64,000 bases of DNA from Hibiscus mutabilis (taxonomy: Eukaryota > Streptophyta > Magnoliopsida > Malvales > Malvaceae): NCBI GenBank assembly GCA_019671005.1, contig CM033732.1, positions 7,100,886 through 7,164,885 of the forward strand. The letters run 5' to 3'. A program made the position numbers and the translations under genes. The stretch's first letter is position 1; the number at the start of each line of letters is the position of its first letter. This document shows, piece by piece, positions 10,878-22,284 of the stretch. The notes under the pieces were generated by a model that saw nothing but the letters and a program-made list of their open reading frames with translations, made no database searches and was not told the DNA's origin.

Positions 10878-12073
10878 CTAAGAGTTCATTCCATCGTCTC
10901 CATCTTCTGCATCCTCATCCTCATCAACATTTGTGGCCAAAGGTCCATAGGATTGACGTCATTCACCATGAAAGACGTTAAGAGTGATGTCCATAGATTT
11001 TTGGCGATGTTCAATAGCCATCACCCTTTCTTCCAAGGATGTGAAGCGAGTGTCGATCGCAGAAAATTCAGAGTCTATGGTGGTGTGTAAATATGTGAAC
11101 TTCTCATTGAGGAAAGCCATGAGAGTATCATGATTTGGTTGGGCCACCAGAGCTTGTGGAATAGGAGTTGCTTGAGGAGCTTCCATCGGTTCAGGTTGAA
11201 CGCCTCACGGAAGATCGGTGTTTCGAACCCATTATCCATTGTAGTAAGTGAACTTGGGGCGACGGAGAGAACGCTTATCAATAGGATCAGTGAGGGGTTT
11301 CGCTAGGTCATGGGAACAATCGATCCCTATCTTGTGAAAGACAAAGCTCAAAGCTATGCCATAAGTGAAGGATGTAACCAATGAGGTGTGGCGATGTTGG
11401 ACAAGAAAGACGATCTCGACGAACATAATCTGAGAAAGGTTGGGTCGCCTCTTCTCACGAAAGCATCAAAGCCAAAAATCATCAACTTGGCGGATGGTAG
11501 AGTATTTCCCACCGGATGGACGGAACCACCACAAGTAATCATGAGATGTAAGATATGGTCATGGCATTAAGAACGGTCACCGAACCACTAAAGACATGTC
11601 CTAACGCACCCTCATCATCTATTCTCGTATCCTCAAGACCCAAAAAGTTTGCTAAAACACTTGAATCAATTCAAAATTTCTTACCCATTAAGTAAGATTC
11701 AATTGCAACAACCAAACATTTGCTTCTCATTGAAAATACACCGGGCATTGGAATAGAAGATTAAAACAAGATTTCGGTATAAAATCCTGGGTATACTTAA
11801 AAAGGCCATAAATTTCTATTCGTGCATTAAAGGAAGATATTCGAATTTAAATCTTTTGGATGATAAAAACGGGATTGACGTAACACGCTCGGGATGAATT
11901 TTGTAACTTTGGTATTCTTTAAAATTTTCCATGACGTTTGGAAATTGAGGTTCATTAAAACAATTTTGATAAGTGTGGGTAAAATTGGGTCTATTACCAA
12001 TATAATCGGAAAGAGGATTTAGAGAATTTGAACTAGAGGCAATGCCCTTTCGTGCTCGTTTCTTAGGGGCCAT
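10878..12073 (-). pseudogene. Accessory ORF of the copia element (putative plant transposon protein type)
   Basis: This ORF lies downstream of RNase H in sense orientation. It starts MAPKKRARKG at 12073 and is followed by a basic/serine-rich segment. It is then broken by stops and frameshifts, and resumes near 11426 with FTYGIALSFVFHKIGIDCSH and PIDKRSLRR. It ends in another frame with a predicted coiled coil (11186-10962, TSLEERVMAIEHRQ) and an acidic tail (VDEDEDAEDGDDG) with stop at 10878. The N-terminus and the YGxxLxxxFxxxGID block resemble the 'putative plant transposon protein' domain that recurs as an extra ORF in plant LTR elements; I name that family from memory of its style, not from a search. 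A TATA box, an apparent 5' UTR intron and a palindrome array precede it, suggesting independent transcription. The function is unknown. An env-like identity is not supported, since no signal peptide or membrane segment is visible. Confidence 0.6.
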
Positions 12074-12076
12074 AAT

Positions 12077-12414
12077 CTGAAAACAAAATCAAACCAAAAA
12101 CGTTGTATGCATAAATCAATACACTCGATCCAAAAAGTAATCCAACAATCAAGGTATTGTTAAAAAAATTATACAATATAGTTTAAAAACATATACAAGT
12201 ATAAAAATAATATTTTTTAGTAAAAGAAAACTTCAAAAATAGTGTTAAAAAATATACGATATAATTTTATATTCAAATAAAAAAGTTTCAGTTTTGAAGA
12301 AGTTTTTACAAAATATTGAAAACTATACTATATAGGTTCTAAATCTATAATTATAGTACAAAATTAGTGTATATATATGTACGAAAATTGAAAAGAAAAA
12401 GTTAGGGTTTATAC
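12077..12414 (-). other. Predicted 5' UTR intron of the accessory ORF
   Basis: On the minus strand TTCAAG|GTATAAACCC is a donor-like site at 12414, and GATTTTGTTTTCAG|ATTATGG is an acceptor-like site at 12077, three bases before the ATG. The intervening 338 bases are strongly A/T-rich, as plant introns are. Predicted by eye only. Confidence 0.5.
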
Positions 12415-12550
12415 CTTGAAGTTGATATTTAGGATGAATGAAGAGATTTGGATGCACAAACTTGATGATTTTAGGCTGGGTTTGATGTAAAAACTAAAAG
12501 CCCTCAAGAATTTTAAAGATTGGTGTGAGAAAAAGTGAGGGATTTAGAGG

Positions 12551-12558
12551 TTTTTATA
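12551..12558 (-). promoter_or_regulatory. Internal TATA box upstream of the accessory ORF
   Basis: Minus strand reads ATCCTCTATAAAAACCTC. A leader rich in C/T with CTCACTTTTTCTCACACC follows, then the predicted donor. An alternative TATA (GGCTATAAAAGC) lies at about 12695-12707. Spacing to the leader suits a Pol II start near 12525. Confidence 0.5.
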
Positions 12559-12649
12559 GAGGATTTTCGGCTAGGGTTTTGAAATAAAAGGAAGATGTGT
12601 TTTATTTGAAGTTGGAAAGCTTTTAATGTCTTTTAATCAGCCGATCGTG

Positions 12650-12805
12650 AACGCGTACAGATACGCCAATGTGGCGTATCAAACCCAGTACCGAAGTGCT
12701 TTTATAGCCGTTTCGATACGTGACCCATACTGGTACAGTTAGGCCTGTACCGAAACGATTGTAAACGACCCGTATCGATACGAGGAACATCGTATCGATA
12801 CGCCT
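12650..12805. repeat. Second array of CGTATCGATACG-type palindromes
   Basis: About eight copies of the motif found in the LTR lie here, including two exact CGTATCGATACG sites (near 12771 and 12791), CTGTACCGAAACG and CGTACAGATACG. The array sits ~100-250 bp upstream (sense) of the internal TATA box, the same relative position as in the LTR. Confidence 0.75.
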
Positions 12806-13021
12806 ATGCGAGAAATGTCAATTTTGGCTGCATGTTGCTCAAAATTTTGATTTTTAATCAAATCGAAATGCATGTGAATGATATGAGAGCATCATGTATG
12901 AGCATAAATAGATGCATACTCCCTCTAGCAACAAACATATATGCATATAGGAGCCAAATCACAAGAGCAATCAATCAAACAAATTTAAGCATATTTTTAA
13001 GACCAAAATAGACTCTAAGGG

Positions 13022-14874
13022 TCAATGGAGGTTGGTTAAACCTAACTCTCTCCTAAGAGACCAAAAACGTTTTTTGTCTAATGGTTTGGTAAAAATATCC
13101 CCTAATTGGTTCAAGGTGTCTACATATTCTATAACTACATCATTTTTCAAGATATGATCTCTAATGAAATGATGTCTTATTTTTATGTGTTTGGTTCTAG
13201 AATGTTGGATGTGATTTTTAGTGAGACAAATTGCACTAGTGTTGTCGCACCTAATTGGGATGGTGCCTACATCAATTTCATAATCTAAGAGTTGTTGCTT
13301 CATCCAAAGGACTTGAGCACAACGACTCCATACGGATATATATTCGACTTTTGTGGTAGATAATGCTACACTATTTTGCTTCTTAGAAAACCAAGATATG
13401 AGCATACTACCAAGGAATTGACAAGTGCCAGATGTGCTCTTTCTATCTATCTTGCAACCCCCATAATCCGCATCCGAGATGGCATGTAAGTTAAAAGAAG
13501 ACTCTCTAGGATACCAAAAACCTAAACAAGGTGTATCTCTAAGGTATCTAAAGATTCTCTTAACGGCTATAAGGTGTGATTCTCTAGGACTAGCTTGAAA
13601 TCTAGCACACAAGCAAACACTAAACATAATGTCAGGTCTACTTGCGGTAAGATAAAGCAAAGATCCAATCATAGAGCGATAAAGCTTTAAATCCACACAC
13701 TTACCTCCTTCATCTTTGTCAAGCTTTGTGGAGGAATTCGTTGGAGTGGCTTGAGGTTTCACATTCTTCAGGCCAAACTTCTTGAGCATGTCCTTGATGT
13801 ACTTAGCTTGATCGATGAAGATGTCGTCATTTCTTTGCTTAATTTGGAGCCCCAAGATGAACGAAAGCTCCCCCATCATACTCATCTCAAACTCACATTG
13901 CATCAATTTAGCAAAATCTTGGCAAAACATTTCATTAGTAGAACCAAAAATTATACCACCAACATATATTTGAGCTACTAATATGTCTTTGCCAATACTT
14001 TTATAAAGAGTGTAGTATCCACCTTTCTTTTGTTAAAACCTTTTTTAATTAAAAATTTGATAATCTTTCATACCAAGCTCTAGGAGCTCGTTTCAAACAA
14101 TATAAAGCTTTTAAAAGTTTAAAAACATGGTTTGGGTAGTTTAGATCTTCAAAATCGGGTGGTTGTTCTACATACACTTCTTCATTGATAAAACCATTTA
14201 AAAATGCACTTTTTACATCCATTTGAAAAAGCTTAAATTCGTGATAACATGCAAATGCTAAAAGCATCCTAATGGCTTTTATTCTAGCACGGGAACATAG
14301 GTTTCATCAAAATCGATTCCCTCTTCTTGAGTGTAATCTTGAGCAACAAGTCTAGCCTTGTTTCTCACTATGTTACCACTCTCATCTTGTTTGTTTCTAT
14401 AAACCCATTAGTTTCTATAGTAGACTTATTACTAGGTTTATCAACTAATGTCCAAACTTGACTTCTCTCAAATTGATTTAATTCCTCTTGCATGACCATT
14501 ATCCAATAATCATCATTTAATGCTTCTTTAACATTCTTAGGCTCTATGCATGAGATAAATGCTACATTATATGCATTTTTAAGAGAAAGTCTAGTGGTTA
14601 CCCCTTTGGATGGATCACCCAAAATCTCATCACCTTTGACATAGTTGTACTCTCTTGGGTAGCTCACTTCCTTTTCCTCTAGACTCATGTCCTTCAAGGC
14701 TTCTAGAGGTGGATCTTGTGCTTCTTCTTCTTTGGCTGGAACTTCATCCACCTTTGATGATTGCCCACCAGCATTGGCTTCAAAGATCCTTACATCATCA
14801 TCATCATCACAAAAATCCTTTCTTGGAAGGAGGTTATCATCGAAAACCACATGAATAGACTCTTCAAAAACCAA
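13022..14874 (-). pseudogene. Copia reverse transcriptase-RNase H region (dead)
   Basis: In sense order there is a linker (14874-14368), an RT N-terminal part (14267-14049: QMDVKSAFLNG, YVEQPPDF, LYCLKRAPRAWYERL), the RT palm (about 13990-13900), and RT C-terminus plus RNase H (13930-13022: LYLTASRPDI, SDADYGG, STTKVEYI, CDNTSAICLTKN, IFTKPL). It would copy element RNA into DNA in virus-like particles. The RT active site, YVDD in active copia elements, reads YVGG at about 13943-13955, losing both metal-binding aspartates. Two short homopolymer deletions near 14005-14050 shift the frame, and earlier stops break the linker. RNase H has K in place of the first E of the usual AEAEY block but keeps the second E and two aspartates. 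It cannot make an active enzyme. Confidence 0.9.
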
Positions 14875-14955
14875 GGTTATTTTATTAAATACATAATAGG
14901 CTTTAGAGTTTAAAAAATATCTTAGAAAAATAGCTTCATCGCTTTTAGCATCAAA

Positions 14956-16277
14956 TTAGCCTAGATTATCTTTTCCATTGTTTAAAACAAAACATTTACA
15001 ACCAAATGGATGAAAATAGCTAATGTTAGGCTTTTTGGATTTTAAAATATCATAAGGAGTTTTCTTTAAAATATGCCTAATCATTACTCTATTTATGATA
15101 TAACAAGCCGTATTAGTGGCTTTTGTCCAAAAGTATTTTGGCAAATTGTTTTCACAAAGCATGGTTCTAGCCATTTCCTCTAAAGTTCGATTTTTCTTTT
15201 CAGCAACCCCATTTTATTGAGGTGTTCTAGGAGCTAAAAATTGTGGCTAATACCATTTGAGTTACAAAAATCCTCAAAACCTAAATTTTGAAATTCGGTG
15301 CCATGGTCACTTCGAATGTGAGAAATATTTTGACCAAGGTCATTTTGAGTGATTTTTGAAAATGTGATGAATTTTTCTAAGGCCTCATATTTGGTACTTA
15401 AAAATAAAACCCAAGTGTATCTAGAGTAATCATCAACTGAAACATATGCATATGATTTTCCACCCAAGCTAGTAGTTCTAATAGGACCAAAGAGATCCAT
15501 ATGGATCAATTGTAAAACTCTACTAGTTGAAACATCATTAATGGACTTGAAAGAAGCTCTTTTATGTTTGCCTTTTGCACAAGCATCACAAATTTTATCA
15601 TTTGAAAACTTTATTTTAGGCAAACCTCTAACTAGATCTTTTGAAACCATTTTTTCTAAAACGCTCATGCTTGCATTCCTTAGTTTTCTATGCCATAACC
15701 ATGAATCATGCTCATTATTTGCAACAAAACATGCATTAGAAATGTGTATGTCATCTAGATGCACCATGTATATGTTTCCTATGCGATGACCTACAAGCGC
15801 AATTTTATTTGTTTCAATGTTTAAAATTTTGCAACCATTAGAATCAAAAACAACATTGAAACCTTTGTCACAAAATTGACTAATGCTTAAAAGATTATGT
15901 TTAAGACCATTGACATATAGAACATTTTCAATAAGTACGGATGAGTGATTACCAATGGAACCCATTCCTTCAACTTGACCTTTGGAGTTGTCACCAAATG
16001 TCACCAATCCCCCTCTTTTTAGCTCAAGTTCCATGAATCTACTCTTGTCTCCGGTAATATGTCTTGAGCATCCACTATCAAGGAACAACGAGTTTGCACT
16101 TGAAGCTTTGACCTTGTAGCAATGATCCCATACAAACAAAAATAAATTCTTGATTTTTGGTACCCAAATCATTTTGGGTCCATGAGTATTATCTCCCATA
16201 CTTGGTTCCCTTGGGAATCCAAGATGCAATGGCCTTAAGATTGTTAGAAGTGACAAGTTCCTTAGGAACCCAAACAC
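14956..16277 (-). pseudogene. Copia protease and integrase region
   Basis: Segment 16277-15234 contains the aspartic protease (LFLDSGCSRHITG, catalytic D-S-G). It continues into the pre-integrase zinc region (LWHRKLRNAS...CDACAKGKHKR) and the integrase core (HMDLFGPI, VDDYSRYTW, IRSDHGTEF). The C-terminal integrase part continues at 15174-14956 (ARTMLCENNLPKYFW), after a break near 15180-15240. In the HHCC zinc motif the second histidine, normally in a LGHAS block, is replaced (LRNAS), so zinc binding is probably lost. The protease would process Gag-Pol, and the integrase would insert cDNA and make the 5-bp target duplication seen here. Confidence 0.9.
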
Positions 16278-16365
16278 TTCTAATTCTCTTACCTTTAGAG
16301 GTCATTTGGAAGTCTCTTTGTTTGTGGTTGCTAAAGTTCATTTTAACATAGTTGGGCTTTGAAGA

Positions 16366-17817
16366 TTATCCTTTTTCAAAATTTGGTTTTGCAAACTTTG
16401 CCAAGGAAGCTTTGAGATCATTTACCTCATTGAGGTAATGATCTTTTAACTTGGAAAGAAGGTTATTTAGATTAACATTTTCTTTTTCAAAATATTTTTG
16501 ATTATCTAGTAAATCATTAACCTTCACTTCAAGTTCCGAATTAGTCTTGATCAAAGAATCATTTTGATTTTTCAAATCAGAAATTATTTTCTTGTTTTTC
16601 AAAAGTGACTTTTTATATTTCAAAACTAATTCATCATAAGCTTCTTGCAACTCATTATAATCTTTAAATAGTTCATCATAATCAAGATCATTAGATGAGT
16701 TGGAGGTTACCTTAGGATCCTCTTCATAGGCCATGTGACAAAGGTTAGCAACTTCTTGCTCCTCATCACTTGAAGGCTCTTCATCGCTCCAAGTGGCTAC
16801 ATGAGCCTTGTACTTCCTTTTCTTCTCGAAGCCCTTCTTCTTGAGTTGAAGATAATCGACTTTGATATGTCCCGACTTCTTGTATTCAAAGCACACGATC
16901 GGATCCTTCTCCTTTTTTTTCTTGTTCTTGAGATCCCTTCTACGGTTGAATTTCCTTCTTCGGTTGGATCTCATGAGCTGAGTGAATCGTTTGGCTATCA
17001 TAGCCAATTCTTCATCTTCCTTCTCACTTGAATCACTCTTTTCTTGTGAAGCTTTGAAAGCTATTCCTATCATCTTTTTTACTATTTTCTTATTCTCTAC
17101 TTTTATTTCCTCCTTCTTATTTTCTTCCTCTCTTCATTTCTTTATTATCTCATGGGTGAGAAGAGACCCCATGAGAGCGTCGAGCTTTAGCGTCTTGAGA
17201 TCCTTTGCTTCTATGATGGCCGTTATTTTGCCATCCCAAGACTCAAGAAGTGAGTAGAGTGGTTTTCGAACTAGTTTCTCCTCCGGAATGACTTCTCCTA
17301 GACCCTTGAGGCCATTTACAATAACGAAGAACCGTTCAAACATTTTGGAGATGTCTTCATCTGGGTCTATCTTGAAATTCTCGTAGCTCAAATTAAGAAG
17401 TCCAATCTTGGTCTTCTTAACTTCATTGGTGCCTTCGTATGTGATCTCTAGCTTATCCTAAATTTCTTTGGCACTTGAGCACGATGACATCTTGGAGTAC
17501 TCGTCCGGTCTAAGTGAGCAAAATAGCATGTACATTGCTTTATCATTTATTTAGAGCTTTTTTCGATCTTCATCGGTCATCTCGTGCTTGGACTTCAGAA
17601 CTAACCGATCACCTTCTCTCTTCATCAGGATTGTCGGTCCATCTTCTACTATATCCCATAGGAGGTAGTCATGGGATTTGATGAAGAACTTTATATGATT
17701 TTTCCAATAGGGATAGTTATCCCCATTGAAGTATGGAGGTTTGGTGATGGATTGAGACTCGTACAAGTTGTTGCTGGAGGTAGATGATATGGCTATGTCT
17801 TTGATTGATTGAATCAC
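16366..17817 (-). pseudogene. Copia gag
   Basis: Gag begins at 17817, only ~45 bases after the primer site, with MIQSIKDIAISS and PPYFNGDNYPYWKNHIKFFI, the usual N-terminal copia Gag block. A UBN2-like middle follows (17391-17134: SMxFERFFVIVNGLKGLGE-type sequence). Then come a basic stretch, a zinc knuckle and a long acidic coiled coil (16740-16400). Stops at about 17551, 17460 and 17131 interrupt it. The CCHC knuckle reads C-FE-Y...H...Y: two of three cysteines are tyrosine (TGY to TAY), so RNA binding by the knuckle is lost. It would form the particle shell. Confidence 0.88.
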
Positions 17818-17861
17818 CTTCTAGGATCGCCTCAACGGTTGTTAGACCTTTGGTTGAGTGT

Positions 17862-17875
17862 ATCTCTGATACCAA
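17862..17875 (-). other. Primer binding site, initiator tRNA-Met type
   Basis: Just inside the 5' LTR the minus strand reads TTGGTATCAGAGATA, matching the TGGTATCAGAG start of the plant iMet primer site. It fixes the element's orientation. Confidence 0.85.
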
Positions 17876-17876
17876 T

Positions 17877-19244
17877 TGTTAGGATGATCAATCAATGTAG
17901 ATGTTGGCCAAGAGGGGGTGAATTGGCTATTTTAAAAAGTATGGAAGTAAATCGAAAAGATAGACAATGGGACACAATGATTTATAGTGGTTCAAGCTTC
18001 TAACAAGCTCTATGTCCACTACCTTAGCTTTCTACTAGGGATTTTCAACCAATTTCACTATGAAATTCTTCCCCTTTTCTAGGCTAATGAGGCAACCGTT
18101 ACAACTGATCAAAGCTTTCTACCCAAAGCTTGATCAAAGACTACTCTTTTACAAGAAAAAAATGGCAGAAAGAAAATGACCTCACAAGGTAAATATTTGC
18201 CCAAAATTACAAGAACACTCATCCCCAAACTTGAAATAAAAGATTACAATGAAAAACACAAGTTGGGTACAAGGATTTGACTTTATGAGCTCAAAGGGTT
18301 GGATTTTGCTTGAATGCTTAGATGTTGATCAATGTTGGTTCACTAGTTGTTGTTGTTGCTTTGGAGACTTGTATTTATACCCTTTCATTGAATTCTAGCC
18401 GTTTGGGTGGTTGAAGTCATCAATAGAGCTGTTGGGGACCATCTTTCCCGCAATAAATGTTGTTTGGTGAACAACTGTATCGGTACACGAATGCACGTAC
18501 TGATACCTGTTACAACAAAAATATAGCCGTTGTACAAGTCGTATCAATACGCGGGAGGCCGTATCGAAACGATTATAGTGTAAAATAGGGGCGTATCGAA
18601 ACAGCAAGGTCGTATCGGTACGAGTTTTGCTCACTAGAATCTTGGATGAAAAAGTGTATCAGTATACCTAAGAGCGTATCGGTACGGGTTAACCGAAATT
18701 TAAAATTTGAGGATTCCAATAACTGACAAGTAACGGTCAAAAAATTTAATGCAAAGATCTTTGAAGATCTTGACAACCCGTATCGGTACGGGGTTAACCG
18801 TATCTGTACGTTTTGAAATTTCTTAAATCCAGATTTCAAACCGTATCAAAACATAATGTATTGTATCGGTACGAGTACAAATTTCTTAAACCCAGATTTC
18901 AAACTGTATCAAAACGGGTGTGAGTCATATTGAAACGTTGTGCTTAAAATGTTTACCCAGATGAAGGCCGTATCGAAACGGGCTAAGCCGTATCGGTACG
19001 CTTTGCAAGAACAAATTCCAGTAGCTAAAAACCGTATCGAAACACCAAGGGGTGTATCGATACGCCTGGGCGTGATTGTGTAGTTTGGCTGGAAACACTT
19101 AGAAAATTTTTAGGTTTAAGTTTTGGACTTCAAAGAAATTTTTCTTTTTATTTTGTGAGACTTTTGAATACTTAAAAATTTATTTTCTTTTTCAATTTAG
19201 TCCTTAAATAATTTGTTATATCAAAATCAAATATAGGTTTTACA
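17877..19244 (-). repeat. 5' LTR of the copia element (right copy)
   Basis: The 1368-bp copy begins TGTTAGGATG and ends GGTTTTACA, followed by the GAGTT target duplication. It carries the same palindrome array (about 18475-19065) and a TATA box at 18372-18379, and would drive gag-pol toward lower coordinates. Confidence 0.95.
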
Positions 19245-19249
19245 GAGTT

Positions 19250-21591
19250 GTATGGGTTTCTATACAAATTTAACAATGTTTTCCTACTATTATAGAAGTC
19301 ATATCTCTAAAATCACTAACATTGTAAAAAAATAGTTGATAAATAAATTTTTTTATAATAGATAAGCTGAAGTTACATAGGTATTCTACAGTGGTTGGGG
19401 AGCACATGGTTCTAAATTGGTCAAAATAGACTTAAAATGGAAGGAAAATTAAATAAACAAGGAAATTCAAGACCAAATTGCAAAACTAGAAAAGTTTTTT
19501 TTTTGTTTTTTGAATTGATAAAATTCAAACTTAATTCAAAATTAAAAACCAACCCACTTATTTGAGTTGACTCAAATAATGTGGAGAAAAAATAATTTTT
19601 TTCCTAGTTGAATCAAGTTTTGTTCACATATTCTAATAATAATGTCTCTAAATATTGTTGTAGTTATTCTAGAAAAGTGGATAATTTTTTAAATATATAT
19701 ATATATATATTACAAATAAAATACATAATTTTCTCTCTCTTTCTAATTTTTTTGGGTTTTCTTATATTCTCAAAAACTATGTTTTCTCATCACTCAACTT
19801 TTACCATGTTTATGTTTTAATCACTCAACTTTACAAAAATTAAATTTAATCATTGAACTTTTGATTTACACCTGTTTTCCTCGTTCGAGCGTTAAACTAT
19901 AAACAACATGGTGATGTAGCAAATTTTATTAACATGGATTGTTTTTTGTTGATTCGTCTAATATGACAAGTCTTTACCTTATTAGACAGAAATGGGTCTT
20001 ATTTTCGATAAATATTCTTAGAAATATATTATTTTAGTAGCTAATTTAAAAAAAGCTTTAAGGGATGATTGTCCCCTAAAGCATATCTTTTTACCGAGTT
20101 GCCCACTAAAATATATTTCAAGATACTTTTTTTCCTTAAAGTTTAAAAATGTTACCTCCATTACCTTATTCTTTTAACATACCTTAAAAAACCGACCAAT
20201 CAAAATGTCACATAATACTTTCGACCAAATAAATGCTTATGACATTAATAAAAATGGTGAATGGCTTGTTAAGTCAATCAGGTTTTATTTTTTTAGTTTA
20301 GTTCTTAAAATTTTGATTTAATATGAAATTTGACCCCTATTTACTTTAATTTTTATGATTTAATCCAATATTTATTTTATAATACATTAAATAGTGAATT
20401 GATATATTAAATTAATATATTAGTATTTACTATATTAAAATACAATATATATTCTATTTAATATTATTTTATAATATTATAATGGTTTTATTTAATAATT
20501 TATATATTAATAATAAAATATAATGGAATAAATAATATATTACAGATTTATACATTAAACTAATATATAAATATATTAAATAATATTACTTTTAAACAAA
20601 TATTTGAAATAAAAATAAATAAATAAATTAGTATATTATAAAATAATATTAAATATCAAATATATTAAATTTAAGCATATCATATTAATATTTTAATATA
20701 TCAATTTAATATTTAATATATTATAAAATGATATATATTAAATTATAAAAATATAAATAAGTATGGTCAATCTCATTTTAAATAGAAAAAATGTGAACTA
20801 AATTGAACAAAAGTAAAACCTACGAAACTTAACACGTCATTTATCTTTTTATTAAAGTCTTCTTATTTTCTTTAGTCAAAAGTGTTACATGGTCAAAAAA
20901 ATTCGACAAACGTTACTAAAATTAAACTACTCAAATAATATTTAAATTTATGAGAATAAAATATCCTAAAAATACTTTAAAAATAACTCAATAAAAAGTT
21001 TAGGTGAAAAGTTTTATTTTATACGTGAGTTTTTAAAGTTGTCACATGTCTTTTTTAGGAGTTTTAAACCTTAAGAACTGGACGTTTGTGAAAAAATAAG
21101 TTTTTCTTCTATTGCATTGAATATTTTCTCATATATGTATATATATGAGTGAAAAAACATTTTAGAATAATAGCCATAAAAAAGTTTTTTTCGAACTCAA
21201 GAAACGATCTCAATAATAAAAGATGACTTGTTCCATTTAAATAACCCAAAATCAACCAGCTTAATACGAAGGTGTAGTTCTATTTATCTAAATTTGAAAT
21301 CGAATACAAATAGTATTATATACTTAAAATCATGGGCGGATGAAGTACAGAAATTGGGGGTGCAATTAGCCCCATTTAATTTGTTGGATATGAGGTTTCA
21401 AGGAGGTAATATAGAATTTTTCATAAGAAATATTAGATTTGACCCCACTTGATTTATTGGGGTATGAAATCAACAATACTTATTATATTGGTATGAGTAC
21501 CTCATACTTTACTCATGACTTCACTATATAAAAATCCTCGACCGCTTAAAATAATAGTAATAAAAGAATTTTTTAGATTAAAATTTTAAAA
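19250..21591. other. AT-rich intergenic region, MITE debris
   Basis: No gene is visible. 19740-19900 contains ATCACTCAACTTT phrases typical of MITE termini. 20380-20760 is almost pure A/T with overlapping inverted TTTAATATATTA motifs. 19690-19712 holds a short (AT)n run. Confidence 0.5.
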
Positions 21592-22020
21592 GGGAAAACT
21601 ACATGGGTGGTCACCCAACTATCATTATTTTCTTATTTTGGCTACTTAACTAATTTTTTCGTCAAAATCGTTCATCTCGTTAGATATATTTCCTGTTTTG
21701 ATCCCTTCATTAAAAATTTAACGAAATCATTGATTTGGAATTTTTTTAATTGTTTATAGTATTTTTATAGTATATTTTTGTCCTTCCTGTCAAACCTAAT
21801 GATATACTAATTATTTTTTTATTCGATCAACTAGGAGGAGACTAAAACAAAAAAATATAATAATTAAGTGATCAAAAATAAAATAAATTGTCAAATCAAC
21901 AATTCCGTTAGATTTTTAACGAAAAGAGACTAAAAATATAAAAAATATCTAATAAAAGAGATGCTTTTAACGGAAAAAAATAATTAAGTGACAAAAAAGA
22001 GAGTAATAGTGTAGTTTCCC
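21592..22020. mobile_element. Mutator-like MITE in the CML promoter
   Basis: Termini GGGAAAACTACATGGG and ...ATAGTGTAGTTTCCC are inverted, with TIR-like similarity extending inward. The flanks ATTTTAAAA (21583-21591) and ATTTAAAAA (22021-22029) match at 8 of 9 bases, the 9-bp duplication expected of Mutator-type elements. It ends ~70 bp upstream of the CML TATA box. Confidence 0.75.
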
Positions 22021-22087
22021 ATTTAAAAAATGAAGCGTACCGAATGTAGTGGGAATAAAAGTTAAAACGCATAAAACACAATACCAG

Positions 22088-22097
22088 TATATAAATA
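22088..22097 (+). promoter_or_regulatory. TATA box of the CML gene
   Basis: CAGTATATAAATAAAG, about 190 bases upstream of the ATG, with C/T-rich leader sequence (CTCAGACGAAG, CCCCAACC) following. The predicted 5' UTR is about 160 nt. Confidence 0.65.
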
Positions 22098-22284
22098 AAG
22101 AAAATCTTCAGAATTTTTCTCAGACGAAGTTTCCTGGAAGTTGCAATGGAACTTACATTTCCCCAACCATTTAAGCCCCCCCAACCTACCTTCAATTCCG
22201 TTCATCTTCTCCCCAACCCCCTAATTAATTTCCCTTCTTCATTCCTGTACTTTGCACTTCCCTTTTTCATTTTCATAAATAATC

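Larger units (their letters stand above)
9163..19244 (-). mobile_element. Complete Ty1-copia retrotransposon, Sirevirus-like, disabled
   Basis: A 10.08-kb element reads on the minus strand. Its two LTRs start TGTTAGG and end TTTTACA on the plus strand, and it is flanked by GAGTT (9158-9162 and 19245-19249). The order in the sense direction is 5' LTR, iMet-type primer site, gag, protease, integrase, reverse transcriptase, RNase H, a 2.5-kb region with an accessory ORF, polypurine tracts, 3' LTR. Integrase before reverse transcriptase defines copia. LTR length, an extra ORF region after pol, a coiled-coil Gag tail and repeated polypurine tracts suggest the Sirevirus (SIRE/Maximus) lineage; that placement is inference. 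I counted 11 differences in the first ~225 LTR bases, so the insertion is not recent. Frameshifts, stops and lost catalytic residues make it non-autonomous. Confidence 0.95.

Noticed and set aside
11388..11570. Plus-strand 60-codon frame inside the copia accessory region
   Set aside because: Antisense to the degraded accessory ORF, and with no recognisable features.
14655..14858. Plus-strand frame with HHHHHH
   Set aside because: Antisense shadow of the copia pol region over an acidic D-rich stretch.
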